Assembly (NCBI RefSeq): GCF_004025965.2
Contig: NZ_SAYU02000020.1
Span: 1-59,360 of the forward strand
Source of the DNA: Phycicoccus flavus
Lineage (GTDB): Bacteria > Actinomycetota > Actinomycetes > Actinomycetales > Dermatophilaceae
Direction of reading: 5' to 3'
DNA: 59,360 nucleotides
This document shows, one piece after another, positions 18,006 to 25,844 of this stretch. How positions within the stretch are numbered: position 1 is the stretch's first letter; every line of letters begins with the position of its first letter. Made by a program: the position numbers and the translations under genes. Below the pieces are notes generated by a model. It ran no database searches, was not told the DNA's origin, and saw nothing but the letters and a program-made list of their open reading frames with translations.

Positions 18006-21000
18006 GTGCGCTTGGAGATCCTCGGCAGGGTCCTGCTCTCGGTGACCGGCGAGCCCGTGCGGCTCACCGAGCTCGAGCTGGGGCTGCTCGCGTCCGCCGC
18101 CCTCCAGGGCCGGATCGGGGTCGACACCCTCGGTGAGTGGCTCTGGGACGGCGACCCGCCGTCGTCGGCCCGCAACCGGGTGCAGGCGCTGGTCTCCGGC
18201 ATCCGCCGCAAGGCGGGCACCGACACCCCGGTGATCCTCACCGAGGGCCGGGCCTACCGGCTCTCCGACGAGGTCGAGATCGACGCGGACGAGTGGACCG
18301 CGGCCGTCGCCGCCGCCCGCGCCGGGCGCACCGCCGACCCGCTCGCCGCCCTGGCCGAGTACGACCGGGCCCTCGCCGTCTTCGCCCAGGAGCCGCTGCA
18401 GGGCGCCCCGCAGAGCTCCGCCGTGGAGGTCGAGCGCAGCCGGCTCGTCCAGGAGCGGCTCTCGGTCCTCGAGGAGCGGCACGAGACCGCGTTGTGGGCC
18501 GGCGCCTTCGAGGGCCTCGTCGCCGAGCTCGACGCCCTCACCGCCCGGCACCCCTACCACGAGGGGTTCGTCGCGCTGTACATGCTGGCCCTGGCCGCCT
18601 CCGGCCAGCAGAGCCGGGCGCTGGAGGTCTTCCAGGACGCCCGCACCCGCCTGGACGCCGAGCTCGGGGTCCGCCCCTCCGAGCAGCTGAACGAGGCCCA
18701 GCGCCTCGTCCTCGCCGGTGAGGGACTGCCCGCCGCCCGGGTCGCGGAGCCGCCGTCCGACGCCCCGCCGCGCACCGTCACGGCCGTCCCCGAGCCCGCG
18801 CCGGACCCGGTCGCCACGCGCGACGTCGCCGGGACGGGAGGCGGCGCCCCCCGGCTGCCCGTGCCGCGCACGCTGCCCCGCCGGCCGCCGTCGTTCGTCG
18901 GCCGCGACGCCGAGGTGGGCGAGATCGTCGACGCCGCCGAGGCCGCGCCGCACGACGCCGTCGTCGTCGCCATCACCGGCCTGCCCGGCTGCGGCACCTC
19001 CGCGGTCGCGCTGGAGGCCGGGCACCGGCTGCGCGAGGCCTTCCCCGACGGCACGCTCTACCACGACGCCGGCAACTCCTGCGACGGCGCGAGCATCGAC
19101 AGCGTCGTCACCGGGTTCCTGCCGCTGCTCGGCGTGCACCCGGAGGCCGTGCCCGCCGACCCGCTCGCCCGGGCCGGGCTCTACCGCTCGCTGCTCGACG
19201 GCCGGCGGGTGCTCGTCGTCGTCGACAACGTCGCCCCCTCCCCCGACCCGGCCGACGTCGGCGGCCCCCGGCTCGCAGACCTGCTGCCCGCGAGCGCCGG
19301 CTCGATGGCCGTCGTCACCTCCCGGCGTCCGGTGCCCGGGCTCGCCGTCTCCCGGCGGGTGCGGGTGCACACCCTGCCGCCCGAGCCCGCCCGCCGGCTG
19401 CTCGAGGCCCTCGTCGGACCCGACCGGGTGAGCGAGGACCCCGAGGCCGCCGACGAGGTCCTGCGGATCACCGGCCGCATCCCGCTGGCGCTGCGGCTCG
19501 CGGCCGGCCGGCTCGCGCAGCGGCCCGACCTCGGCCTCGAGGACCTCGTCGACAGCCTCCAGGAGGCCGGCGGCGGCACCCGCGACGGCGACATGGCCTC
19601 GCTCGGGCAGAGCCTGGACCGCATCCTCGACGACCTCGACGCGCCGACCCAGCGGGTGGTCGAGGCCGTCGCCCACCTGCCCGTCGACGCCTTCAGCGGG
19701 TGGGTGGCCGGCGCCGTCCTCGGCGACGCCCGCGCCGGGGACCGGGCCGTCGACGCCGTCGTCGAGGCGAGCCTCGTCGAGACCGTCCTGCGCGAGGGCC
19801 ACGACGCCCAGTTCCGCCTGCACGACCTCGTCCGCTCGCACGTGCGCAGCCGGGCCGACCGCGGCGCCGTGCCCTCGCCCCTGCACCCCCGGACCGTGGA
19901 GGAGCAGGCCGCCGTGGCCTCCGGGGCCCTCACCCGGGTGGGCGCGATCTACGGCGCGCTGCCGCAGCGCTTCGTGCCCCTGGCCCCGCGCCTCGACGAC
20001 GACGAGGTCGCCTTCCCCACCCGCCCGCGCCGCGCCGGACGCCGGTTCTTCCGAACGGAGACCCCGCTGCTCGTCGCCCTCGCCACCCGGCTGACGAACC
20101 ACCGGCCGGACCTCGCCTGGCGGCTGCTCGCCGACACCGCGCTCGGCACCGCCGCCGCCACCGACGTGCACGCGTGGTTCCGCGCCGAGCGCACCGTGTC
20201 CGCCGCCCTCACCGGGCCCGACGACGACACCCGCCTGGGGTCGGCCTACCTCATGCTCGTGCGGGCCTGGCTGCTCCAGGACCGGCTCTCCTCCTCCCGC
20301 GAGGCGCTCGACCTGGCCGAGGCCGCCCGCCGTCCGCTCGTCCTCCTCGCCGCCCACGCACCGGCCGCCGCGGCCGCCCTCGTCGTCGCCCAGGCCGCCA
20401 CCTCCCTCGGCCTGCGCGAGCACGCCGAGGCCGCCGTCGAGCGTGCCGAGTCCTCGCTGGGCCAGGACGGCGACCCCGTCCTCGCCGCCTGGGCGGCCAT
20501 CGCCCGCGGGACGATCCACAACGACTACGACGAGCTGCGCGACGCCGCCCGCGAGTTCACCCGGGCCCGGGAGATCCTCGCGACGACGCCGAAGACGGTC
20601 GCGTTCGGGCTCGCCACCCTCGAGCTGTCGCGCGCCCGGCGCCGGGTCGGCGAGCTCGGGCCGGCGACGCTGCTCGCCGACGAGGCCCTGCAGACGCTCT
20701 CCGGGGTCGGGGCCGTGCACATGTACTCCTACGCCCTCGACGCCCGGGCCGAGGTCAGCCTGGCCGCCGACCGCAGCGACCAGGCGCTCGAGGAGGCCGG
20801 CTCGGCGCTGGAGCGGGCCAGCGCCTCCCGCGACGCCTTCCTCGCGGCCCGCGCCCGCCGCACCCGGGGCCGGGCGCTGCTCGGCCTGGGGCGGCTGGAC
20901 GAGGCCGAGGACGACCTGCGCCTGGCCGTCGAGGAGTTCACCGCCATCGACCGGCCCCTGTCGGTCGCCTTCACCTACCAGGTGCTGGCCGCGGTGCTCG

Positions 21001-21122
21001 ACGCCGGCGGCGACGCGGTCGGGGCCAGCGAGGCGCTGCGGCTGGAGCAGGCCGCGCTCCGGCGGGCGGGCGACGCCCAGGCCGCCGAGCAGCCCCGGCG
21101 CCGCTCCCCCGGCCCGGCCTGA
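18006..21122 (+). CDS. AfsR/SARP-type regulator: winged helix, BTAD, NB-ARC-like ATPase, TPR
   Basis: 1,038 residues. The order is an OmpR-like winged helix (about 1-92), BTAD domain (about 93-240, ending AELGVRPSEQLNEAQRLVLAG), a Pro/Ala linker, an NB-ARC-like module (about 290-560) and TPR-like helices to the end. This is the AfsR/DnrI plan, in which DNA binding at direct repeats is controlled by the ATPase and TPR parts. The P-loop reads GLPGCGTS (325-332): the invariant lysine is a threonine, and Walker B is LVVVDNV. It may therefore not hydrolyse ATP. GTG 18006 is the start; a TAGGGT box at 17937-17942 suggests a leader of about 55 nt. It sits between Trm112 and a CHAP hydrolase; targets are unknown. 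Confidence 0.88.
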   Translation: MRLEILGRVLLSVTGEPVRLTELELGLLASAALQGRIGVDTLGEWLWDGDPPSSARNRVQALVSGIRRKAGTDTPVILTEGRAYRLSDEVEIDADEWTAAVAAARAGRTADPLAALAEYDRALAVFAQEPLQGAPQSSAVEVERSRLVQERLSVLEERHETALWAGAFEGLVAELDALTARHPYHEGFVALYMLALAASGQQSRALEVFQDARTRLDAELGVRPSEQLNEAQRLVLAGEGLPAARVAEPPSDAPPRTVTAVPEPAPDPVATRDVAGTGGGAPRLPVPRTLPRRPPSFVGRDAEVGEIVDAAEAAPHDAVVVAITGLPGCGTSAVALEAGHRLREAFPDGTLYHDAGNSCDGASIDSVVTGFLPLLGVHPEAVPADPLARAGLYRSLLDGRRVLVVVDNVAPSPDPADVGGPRLADLLPASAGSMAVVTSRRPVPGLAVSRRVRVHTLPPEPARRLLEALVGPDRVSEDPEAADEVLRITGRIPLALRLAAGRLAQRPDLGLEDLVDSLQEAGGGTRDGDMASLGQSLDRILDDLDAPTQRVVEAVAHLPVDAFSGWVAGAVLGDARAGDRAVDAVVEASLVETVLREGHDAQFRLHDLVRSHVRSRADRGAVPSPLHPRTVEEQAAVASGALTRVGAIYGALPQRFVPLAPRLDDDEVAFPTRPRRAGRRFFRTETPLLVALATRLTNHRPDLAWRLLADTALGTAAATDVHAWFRAERTVSAALTGPDDDTRLGSAYLMLVRAWLLQDRLSSSREALDLAEAARRPLVLLAAHAPAAAAALVVAQAATSLGLREHAEAAVERAESSLGQDGDPVLAAWAAIARGTIHNDYDELRDAAREFTRAREILATTPKTVAFGLATLELSRARRRVGELGPATLLADEALQTLSGVGAVHMYSYALDARAEVSLAADRSDQALEEAGSALERASASRDAFLAARARRTRGRALLGLGRLDEAEDDLRLAVEEFTAIDRPLSVAFTYQVLAAVLDAGGDAVGASEALRLEQAALRRAGDAQAAEQPRRRSPGPA

Positions 21123-21155
21123 GCCAGGGCCGCGGCCCCGGCCCCGCCGGGGCGG

Positions 21156-21836
21156 TCAGTCGCGGGCGGTGTAGCCGCGGAAGGTCTTGCCGGTGCGCTT
21201 CGGGCCCTCGCTGCCCCAGGCGTAGGTGAGCTTGCGGATCTCGTCGCCGCTCACGTTGCCCTCGACGGTCGTCACGGTGCGCGGCGAGGACGAGGTGTCG
21301 ATCTGCACGACGAGCCCGACGTGGCCGGCCCACGACGAGCCGTCGTCGCTCCAGACCAGGACGTCGCCCGGCCGGGGCAGCCGCTGGCCGGCGCCGGTGA
21401 ACGGGTGCCAGAGGGTGCTGACCTTGGCGTCGGTGCGCCACGCCTGCGAGCTCTCGTAGCTGCGCGGCAGCCGCGGGTAGGCCGAGGCGTCGGGCATGGT
21501 CTTGCCGGTCCACATGGCCGCGATGAACGACCCGCACCACGAGTTGCCGTTGTAGTGGTTGAAGACGACCCGGTTGGCGTTACTGCCGTCGAGCTCGAGG
21601 ACGTTCTTGTTGCGCGCCGGGTAGACCGTGCTCTTGTGGATCGTGTCCGACCCGGCGAGCTTGAAGGCGCGCGGATTGTTCAGCGCGGCGCTCGCCCGCT
21701 TCACGGTGTCCTGCCGCAGCTGCGACAGGTTCGAGCCCACCGGGATGGGGTCGGCGGTCGCGGGGGCCGCGACGGCCGTCGAGGCGGCGAGCGCGGCGGC
21801 GGCGAGGACGAGGGCGAGAGCGGGACGGCGGGTCAT
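21156..21836 (-). CDS. Secreted CHAP-domain peptidoglycan hydrolase
   Basis: 226 residues from ATG 21836, behind AGGAGG. Residues 1-32 are a Sec signal peptide (MTRR, then an Ala/Leu core ending ATADP). The mature part is a CHAP (NlpC/P60-like) domain: nucleophile Cys in GNSWCGSFIAAMW, His in WAGHVGLVV and the third polar residue in TTVEGN. CHAP enzymes cut peptide cross-links or the muramyl-alanine bond of peptidoglycan outside the cell. A trait to note is the long stretch ahead of the Cys (SNANRVVFNHY), typical of the actinobacterial subgroup. The gene ends tail to tail with the AfsR-like gene; together they interrupt the usual manB-Trm112 order. Confidence 0.85.
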   Translation of the reverse strand: MTRRPALALVLAAAALAASTAVAAPATADPIPVGSNLSQLRQDTVKRASAALNNPRAFKLAGSDTIHKSTVYPARNKNVLELDGSNANRVVFNHYNGNSWCGSFIAAMWTGKTMPDASAYPRLPRSYESSQAWRTDAKVSTLWHPFTGAGQRLPRPGDVLVWSDDGSSWAGHVGLVVQIDTSSSPRTVTTVEGNVSGDEIRKLTYAWGSEGPKRTGKTFRGYTARD

Positions 21837-21936
21837 GACGGGCCTCCTGGGGTGGGTCGTGCCTCCACCGTGCCGGGGGTCGCTGCGAGGCCGCTGCGTC
21901 GGCGCTGCGCCGCCTCCCACCACGCCGACGGGTGGC

Positions 21937-23367
21937 TCAGGCCCGGACGATCCGCAGCACCTCGTCGCGGACCCGGGCCATCGTCGCCTCGTCCTCGGCC
22001 TCGACGTTGAGCCGCAGCAGGGGCTCGGTGTTCGACGCCCGCAGGTTGAGCCACCACATCGGGTCGCCCTCGCCGCCCTCGTGCCGGACGGTCATGCCGT
22101 CGAGCCGGTCGACCTCCACGCCCTGCGGCTCCGCCCACTCCAGCACCCGGTCCGCGGCGGCCACGGCGTCGGCGACGGTGGAGTTGACCTCCCCCGAGGC
22201 GCTGTAGCGGCTGAGGTCGGCCATGAGGACGCTCAGCGGCTCGTCCTGCTCGCCGAGCGCCGCGAGCACGTGCATCGCGGCGAGCATGCCGGTGTCGGCG
22301 AACCAGAAGTCGCGGAAGTAGTAGTGGGCACTGTGCTCGCCGCCGAAGATCGCCTCGTGCCGGGCCATCTCGCCCTTGATGAACGAGTGCCCGACCCGGG
22401 TGCGCACCGGCCGGGCGCCGGTGGCGGCGATGACCTCCGGCACCTGCGCCGAGCAGATGACGTTGTGGACGACGGCCAGGTCGGCGGGGTCGGCGCCGTC
22501 CGCGACGGCCCTCGCCACCTCGCGGCGGGCGATGAGGGCGGTGATGGCGCTCGGGCTCACCGGCTCGCCGCGCTCGTCGACGACGAAGCAGCGGTCGGCG
22601 TCACCGTCGAAGGCGAGCCCGAGGTCGGCGCCCGAGGCCCGGACGGCGGCCTGCAGGTCGCGCAGGTTCTCCGGCTCCAGCGGGTTGGCCTCGTGGTTGG
22701 GGAAGGTGCCGTCGAGCTCGAAGTAGAGCGGTTCGACGGTGAGCGGCAGGGGCGCGAGGCCGGCGGCGTCCTCGAGCACGGCCGGGACGGTGAGCCCGCC
22801 CATGCCGTTGCCCGCGTCGACGACGACGGTGAGCGGGCGGATGGCGGACAGGTCGACGAGCGAGCGGAGGAACGAGGCGTAGTCCGGCAGCGTGTCCCGC
22901 TCGGCGGACCCGCCCTTGGGGACGTCGGGGTCGGTGACCTCGCCGGCCAGGGCGCGCTCGGCGAGGTCGCGGACGTCGGCGAGCCCGCTGTCCTGACCGA
23001 CCGGCCGGGCCCCGGCGCGGCACAGCTTGATCCCGTTGTAGGCGGCGGGGTTGTGACTGGCGGTGAACATCGCGCCGGGCTGGCCGAGCTCGCCGCTCGC
23101 GTAGTAGAGGCCGTCGGTGCTGCACAGGCCGATGAGCGTGACGTCGACCCCCCGGCTGCGCACGCCGTAGCCGAAGGCCTCGGCGAGCCCCGGGCCGGAC
23201 TCGCGCATGTCGTGGCCGACGATGCAGCCGGACGCCTTCTCGGGCAGCAGCACGACGTCGGCGAAGGCGGCGCCGAGGGCGCGGGCCACCTCGGCGTCGA
23301 GCTGCTCGGGCACGAGGCCGCGGACGTCGTAGGCCTTGACGAGGTCGGCGAGGGAGCGCTGGGTCAC
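21937..23367 (-). CDS. manB: Phosphomannomutase/phosphoglucomutase
   Basis: 476 residues, cytosolic. It interconverts mannose-6-P and mannose-1-P (precursor of GDP-mannose for wall glycans). All four phosphohexomutase loops are present: phosphoserine loop TASHNPAAYNGIKL, metal loop DGDADRCF, sugar loop GGEHSAHYYFRD and phosphate loop LRASNTEPLLRLN. Start GTG 23367 lies 8 nt behind a TAGGCT box, so the mRNA is probably leaderless. DUF3499 lies 82 bp upstream, as in other actinobacteria. Whether glucose phosphates are also substrates is not visible from sequence. Confidence 0.93.
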   Translation of the reverse strand: MTQRSLADLVKAYDVRGLVPEQLDAEVARALGAAFADVVLLPEKASGCIVGHDMRESGPGLAEAFGYGVRSRGVDVTLIGLCSTDGLYYASGELGQPGAMFTASHNPAAYNGIKLCRAGARPVGQDSGLADVRDLAERALAGEVTDPDVPKGGSAERDTLPDYASFLRSLVDLSAIRPLTVVVDAGNGMGGLTVPAVLEDAAGLAPLPLTVEPLYFELDGTFPNHEANPLEPENLRDLQAAVRASGADLGLAFDGDADRCFVVDERGEPVSPSAITALIARREVARAVADGADPADLAVVHNVICSAQVPEVIAATGARPVRTRVGHSFIKGEMARHEAIFGGEHSAHYYFRDFWFADTGMLAAMHVLAALGEQDEPLSVLMADLSRYSASGEVNSTVADAVAAADRVLEWAEPQGVEVDRLDGMTVRHEGGEGDPMWWLNLRASNTEPLLRLNVEAEDEATMARVRDEVLRIVRA

Positions 23368-23375
23368 GGGCGGTG

Positions 23376-23381
23376 AGCCTA
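23376..23381 (-). promoter_or_regulatory. -10 box of the leaderless manB mRNA
   Basis: TAGGCT on the minus strand, 8 nt before GTG 23367, with no ribosome-binding site between. This gives manB its own promoter in addition to any read-through from the DUF3499 gene. Confidence 0.5.
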
Positions 23382-23449
23382 CGGGAGCGCCGGGACGGCG
23401 GGGAGAGGGTCCACGGCGGCGGCCGCGGGGCCGCCCGGGGGTGGGGCGC

Positions 23450-23818
23450 TCAGGCCTCGGCGCTGCCGCGCAGCACCCGTAGGTGCCCGCGGCGGGCGAC
23501 CTCGCCGGCCAGCGGTCCGGGCGGCGCGGCCTGCGGCGCGCGGCGCGGACGGCCGGCCTCGCGGACGGCGTCGGCCAGGGCGAGCAGGTCGTCCGGCGTC
23601 GGCTCGGGGTCCGGGTACTCGGTGGCGAGCCGCACGACCTCCCAGCCGACCGGCGCGGTGAGCCGGTGGGCGTGCTCGGCGCACAGGTCGTAGGTGTGCG
23701 GCTCGGCGTACGTCGCGAGCGGACCGAGCACGGCGGCGCGGTCGGAGTAGGCGTAGGTGAGCGTCGCGACGGCGGCCTCGCGGCAGCCCGTCTTCGTGCA
23801 CTTCCGCGACAGGTTCAC
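23450..23818 (-). CDS. DUF3499 family protein
   Basis: 122 residues from GTG 23818. Conserved actinobacterial protein of unknown function, always near phosphomannomutase and whiB2. The N-terminal half is the family core: RKCTKTGC and YDLCAEHAHRLTAPVGWEV, with four Cys/His residues that look like a zinc site. The C-terminal 40 residues are Pro/Ala/Arg-rich and variable. The start was chosen because GTG 23818 opens with the family N-terminus VNLSRKC and sits 7 nt behind TAGGGT; longer reading upstream would cross the divergent gene's promoter. Confidence 0.85.
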   Translation of the reverse strand: MNLSRKCTKTGCREAAVATLTYAYSDRAAVLGPLATYAEPHTYDLCAEHAHRLTAPVGWEVVRLATEYPDPEPTPDDLLALADAVREAGRPRRAPQAAPPGPLAGEVARRGHLRVLRGSAEA

Positions 23819-23825
23819 GTCCGCG

Positions 23826-23872
23826 ACCCTAGACCGGAGGGCGCCCGGCCCGGCGCAGGCACGCCGTAGCAT
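23826..23872. promoter_or_regulatory. Back-to-back leaderless promoters of DUF3499 and the zincin-like gene
   Basis: Minus strand TAGGGT (23831 to 23826) is 7 nt before GTG 23818; plus strand TAGCAT (23867-23872) is 7 nt before GTG 23880. Only 35 bp separate the two -10 boxes, so the polymerase footprints overlap and the two genes probably compete for or share regulation. Confidence 0.55.
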
Positions 23873-23879
23873 TCGGGCC

Positions 23880-24296
23880 GTGAGCCCGCGCCGACGAGAC
23901 CGCCACGGCCGCGGCGTCCGCGGCCCCCTGGCGTGGCCGCAGGTGCCCGCCATGACGACCCGCCGCGAGCGCTTCGACGACCTCGTCCTCGACGCCGCCG
24001 ACCGGGTCCGCCCGCACCTGCGCTCCCGGTACGCGGCGACCGAGTTCGCCGTCCAGGACGTCCCGCCCACCGACCCCGCGCCGTGGGAGGAGCAGACCCC
24101 GCCGCTCGGCCGGCTGGTGCGCGCCGACGGCTCGCGGCCCGACCACGTCGTCGTCTACCGGCGCCCCGTCGAGGCCCGGGCCTCGGACGAGCTGGACCTC
24201 GCCGAGATCGTCCGGGAGGTCGTCACCGAGCAGGTGGCCGCGCTGCTCGGGGTGCCGCCCGAGGAGATCGACCCCGGGCTCGCGGACGACTACTGA
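23880..24296 (+). CDS. Zincin-like metallopeptidase-family protein lacking the HExxH motif
   Basis: 138 residues from GTG 23880. The N-terminus RRRDRHGRGVRGPL and the following RFDDLVLDAADR are characteristic of the actinobacterial 'metallopeptidase family' encoded next to DUF3499. In true zincins of this family the second-last helix carries HExxH; here the same place reads IVREVVTEQVAALLG, so both histidines are gone and peptidase activity is unlikely. The role is unknown. GTG 23880 was chosen over ATG 23952 because of the family N-terminus and the TAGCAT box 7 nt upstream. Confidence 0.75.
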   Translation: MSPRRRDRHGRGVRGPLAWPQVPAMTTRRERFDDLVLDAADRVRPHLRSRYAATEFAVQDVPPTDPAPWEEQTPPLGRLVRADGSRPDHVVVYRRPVEARASDELDLAEIVREVVTEQVAALLGVPPEEIDPGLADDY

Positions 24297-24347
24297 CCGG
24301 GGCGGACGGTCCGGCGGCCCGGCGTTCCGCGGTCGTGCCGTCGCGGC

Positions 24348-25844
24348 TCAGGGCATCGGGAAGGAGCGGCTGACCGGCGAGGTGACGGCCACCGGCTCCA
24401 GCGGCACGACCGACAGGACGGCCGACCCGCCCCGGCCCGCCGTGGACACGACGCCTCCGCGCAGCGCGCCGGCCCCGCTGCCGCGGCGCACCCAGACGGC
24501 GCTCGCGTCCTCGAGGTCGACGTCGGTGGAGCGCTCGGAGAGCAGGTCCACCGTCCGGGTCCGCTCCTCCCCGTCGACGACGAGGGTGACGTCGGCGGTG
24601 CTCGCGCCGCCGGTGCTCACCAGGTGCAGGGTCCGCGACACCTTCGGGGTGTCCGGCAGGGCGAGCCCGGCGACCTCGGTGACGACGGGGGCGGACACCG
24701 ACCAGGCGAGGTCGCCGCGGGACTCGGGGTCGCCGACGGTGCTCAGCGTGGCGGCGACGACCGGCACGTCGGCCCGGACGACGGCGGTGTAGACGCCGTC
24801 GGGGACGTCGGGCAGCCGCAGCTCGCCGACGCCCTCCGCGGGCACGGTGAGCACGGTGTCCTCGGTCGTCGCGACCGGGCCCTTGGGCCCGAGCAGGGTG
24901 ACGCTGGCGACGGCCTCGTCCTCCCCCGGCGCGGCGACCCGCAGCGTCGTGCGGCCGGAGACGACCGTCGCCGGGACGACCTGGACGGTGCCCGGCGCGG
25001 CGGTGGGGACGACGGTCTCGGCCCCGAGCGGGGTGCTGCCGTCGAGCCAGGTGTCGGTGAGCGTGGCGTGCAGCCCGCCGCCGTCGGCGACGACGTGGAC
25101 CACGGGCATGGCCTCGGTCCCGGCGACGGCGTCGAGCAGGAGGGTCGTGCGGCCGCCCGCGGGGACGGTCTGGGCCTGCGGCGGCGCGACCGACCCGGCG
25201 CCGCCGAGGACGGTGACGGTGGCGGTGACGGGGTTGCCGCCGGGGTTGGCGAGGACGAGCCGCTCCTGGCGGCCGGGTCCGTCCCCGCCGCCGACGAGCC
25301 ACAGGTCGGACGACGCGGGCAGGCACGGGGTGGTGACGAGCCCGCGCAGGTCGGAGGAGGTGCGCAGCCACTCCTGGGTCGCGGTGACCGCCGGGGCGAG
25401 GGCGCCGTCGGCGGTGAGGAGGACGGGGCCGGTGTCGGGCAGGTCCTCCTCGACGGCGTCGGGGCGCGCGGTGAGCTCGGCCAGGGTGCCGTCGTCGCCG
25501 ACGAGCCGGGCCCGGCCGGCGCCGTCGGCGGGCACCGGCAGGAGGTCCTCGGGGCCGGTGACGGCCTCGACGCGGCCGTCGACCCGCCGGTCGTCGACGC
25601 CGGGGATGCCGCTGAGCTCGGTGCCGGGGCACATGGCCGCGACGCTCGTGGCCAGGCTCGTCCGGGCGACGGGGGCCGCGGCGCTGCCGCTGGCGGCGGC
25701 GAGGTCGAGCGCGCCGGGCACCGTCGTGGCGGCCCACACCAGACCCGCCGCGGCGCCGGCGCCGGCGACCACCCGCGTGGCGCCGGGCAGGGCGGGACGC
25801 AGCGCCCGCAGGCCGCGGCGCGCGGTGTCGACGGCGCGGCTCAT
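24348..25844 (-). CDS. DUF5719 family membrane-anchored extracellular protein
   Basis: 498 residues. One membrane anchor near residues 28-50 (RVVAGAGAAAGLVWAATTV) is followed by a long extracytoplasmic region of repeated beta-sandwich-like strands, matching actinobacterial DUF5719 proteins. The start ATG 25844 overlaps the stop of the giant glycosyltransferase (ATGA), a coupling conserved in many actinomycetes, so the two products probably act together in building or presenting a surface glycan. No catalytic motif is seen. Its C-terminus ends SVVPLEPVAVTSPVSRSFPMP-type strands with no sorting signal. Confidence 0.8.
   Translation of the reverse strand: MSRAVDTARRGLRALRPALPGATRVVAGAGAAAGLVWAATTVPGALDLAAASGSAAAPVARTSLATSVAAMCPGTELSGIPGVDDRRVDGRVEAVTGPEDLLPVPADGAGRARLVGDDGTLAELTARPDAVEEDLPDTGPVLLTADGALAPAVTATQEWLRTSSDLRGLVTTPCLPASSDLWLVGGGDGPGRQERLVLANPGGNPVTATVTVLGGAGSVAPPQAQTVPAGGRTTLLLDAVAGTEAMPVVHVVADGGGLHATLTDTWLDGSTPLGAETVVPTAAPGTVQVVPATVVSGRTTLRVAAPGEDEAVASVTLLGPKGPVATTEDTVLTVPAEGVGELRLPDVPDGVYTAVVRADVPVVAATLSTVGDPESRGDLAWSVSAPVVTEVAGLALPDTPKVSRTLHLVSTGGASTADVTLVVDGEERTRTVDLLSERSTDVDLEDASAVWVRRGSGAGALRGGVVSTAGRGGSAVLSVVPLEPVAVTSPVSRSFPMP

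Noticed and set aside
21123-21155. GC-rich inverted repeats between the AfsR-like and CHAP genes as terminator
   Set aside because: Only 5-6 bp stems (GCCCC/GGGGC, GGGCCGCGGCCC) in sequence that is nearly all G and C; too weak to call.
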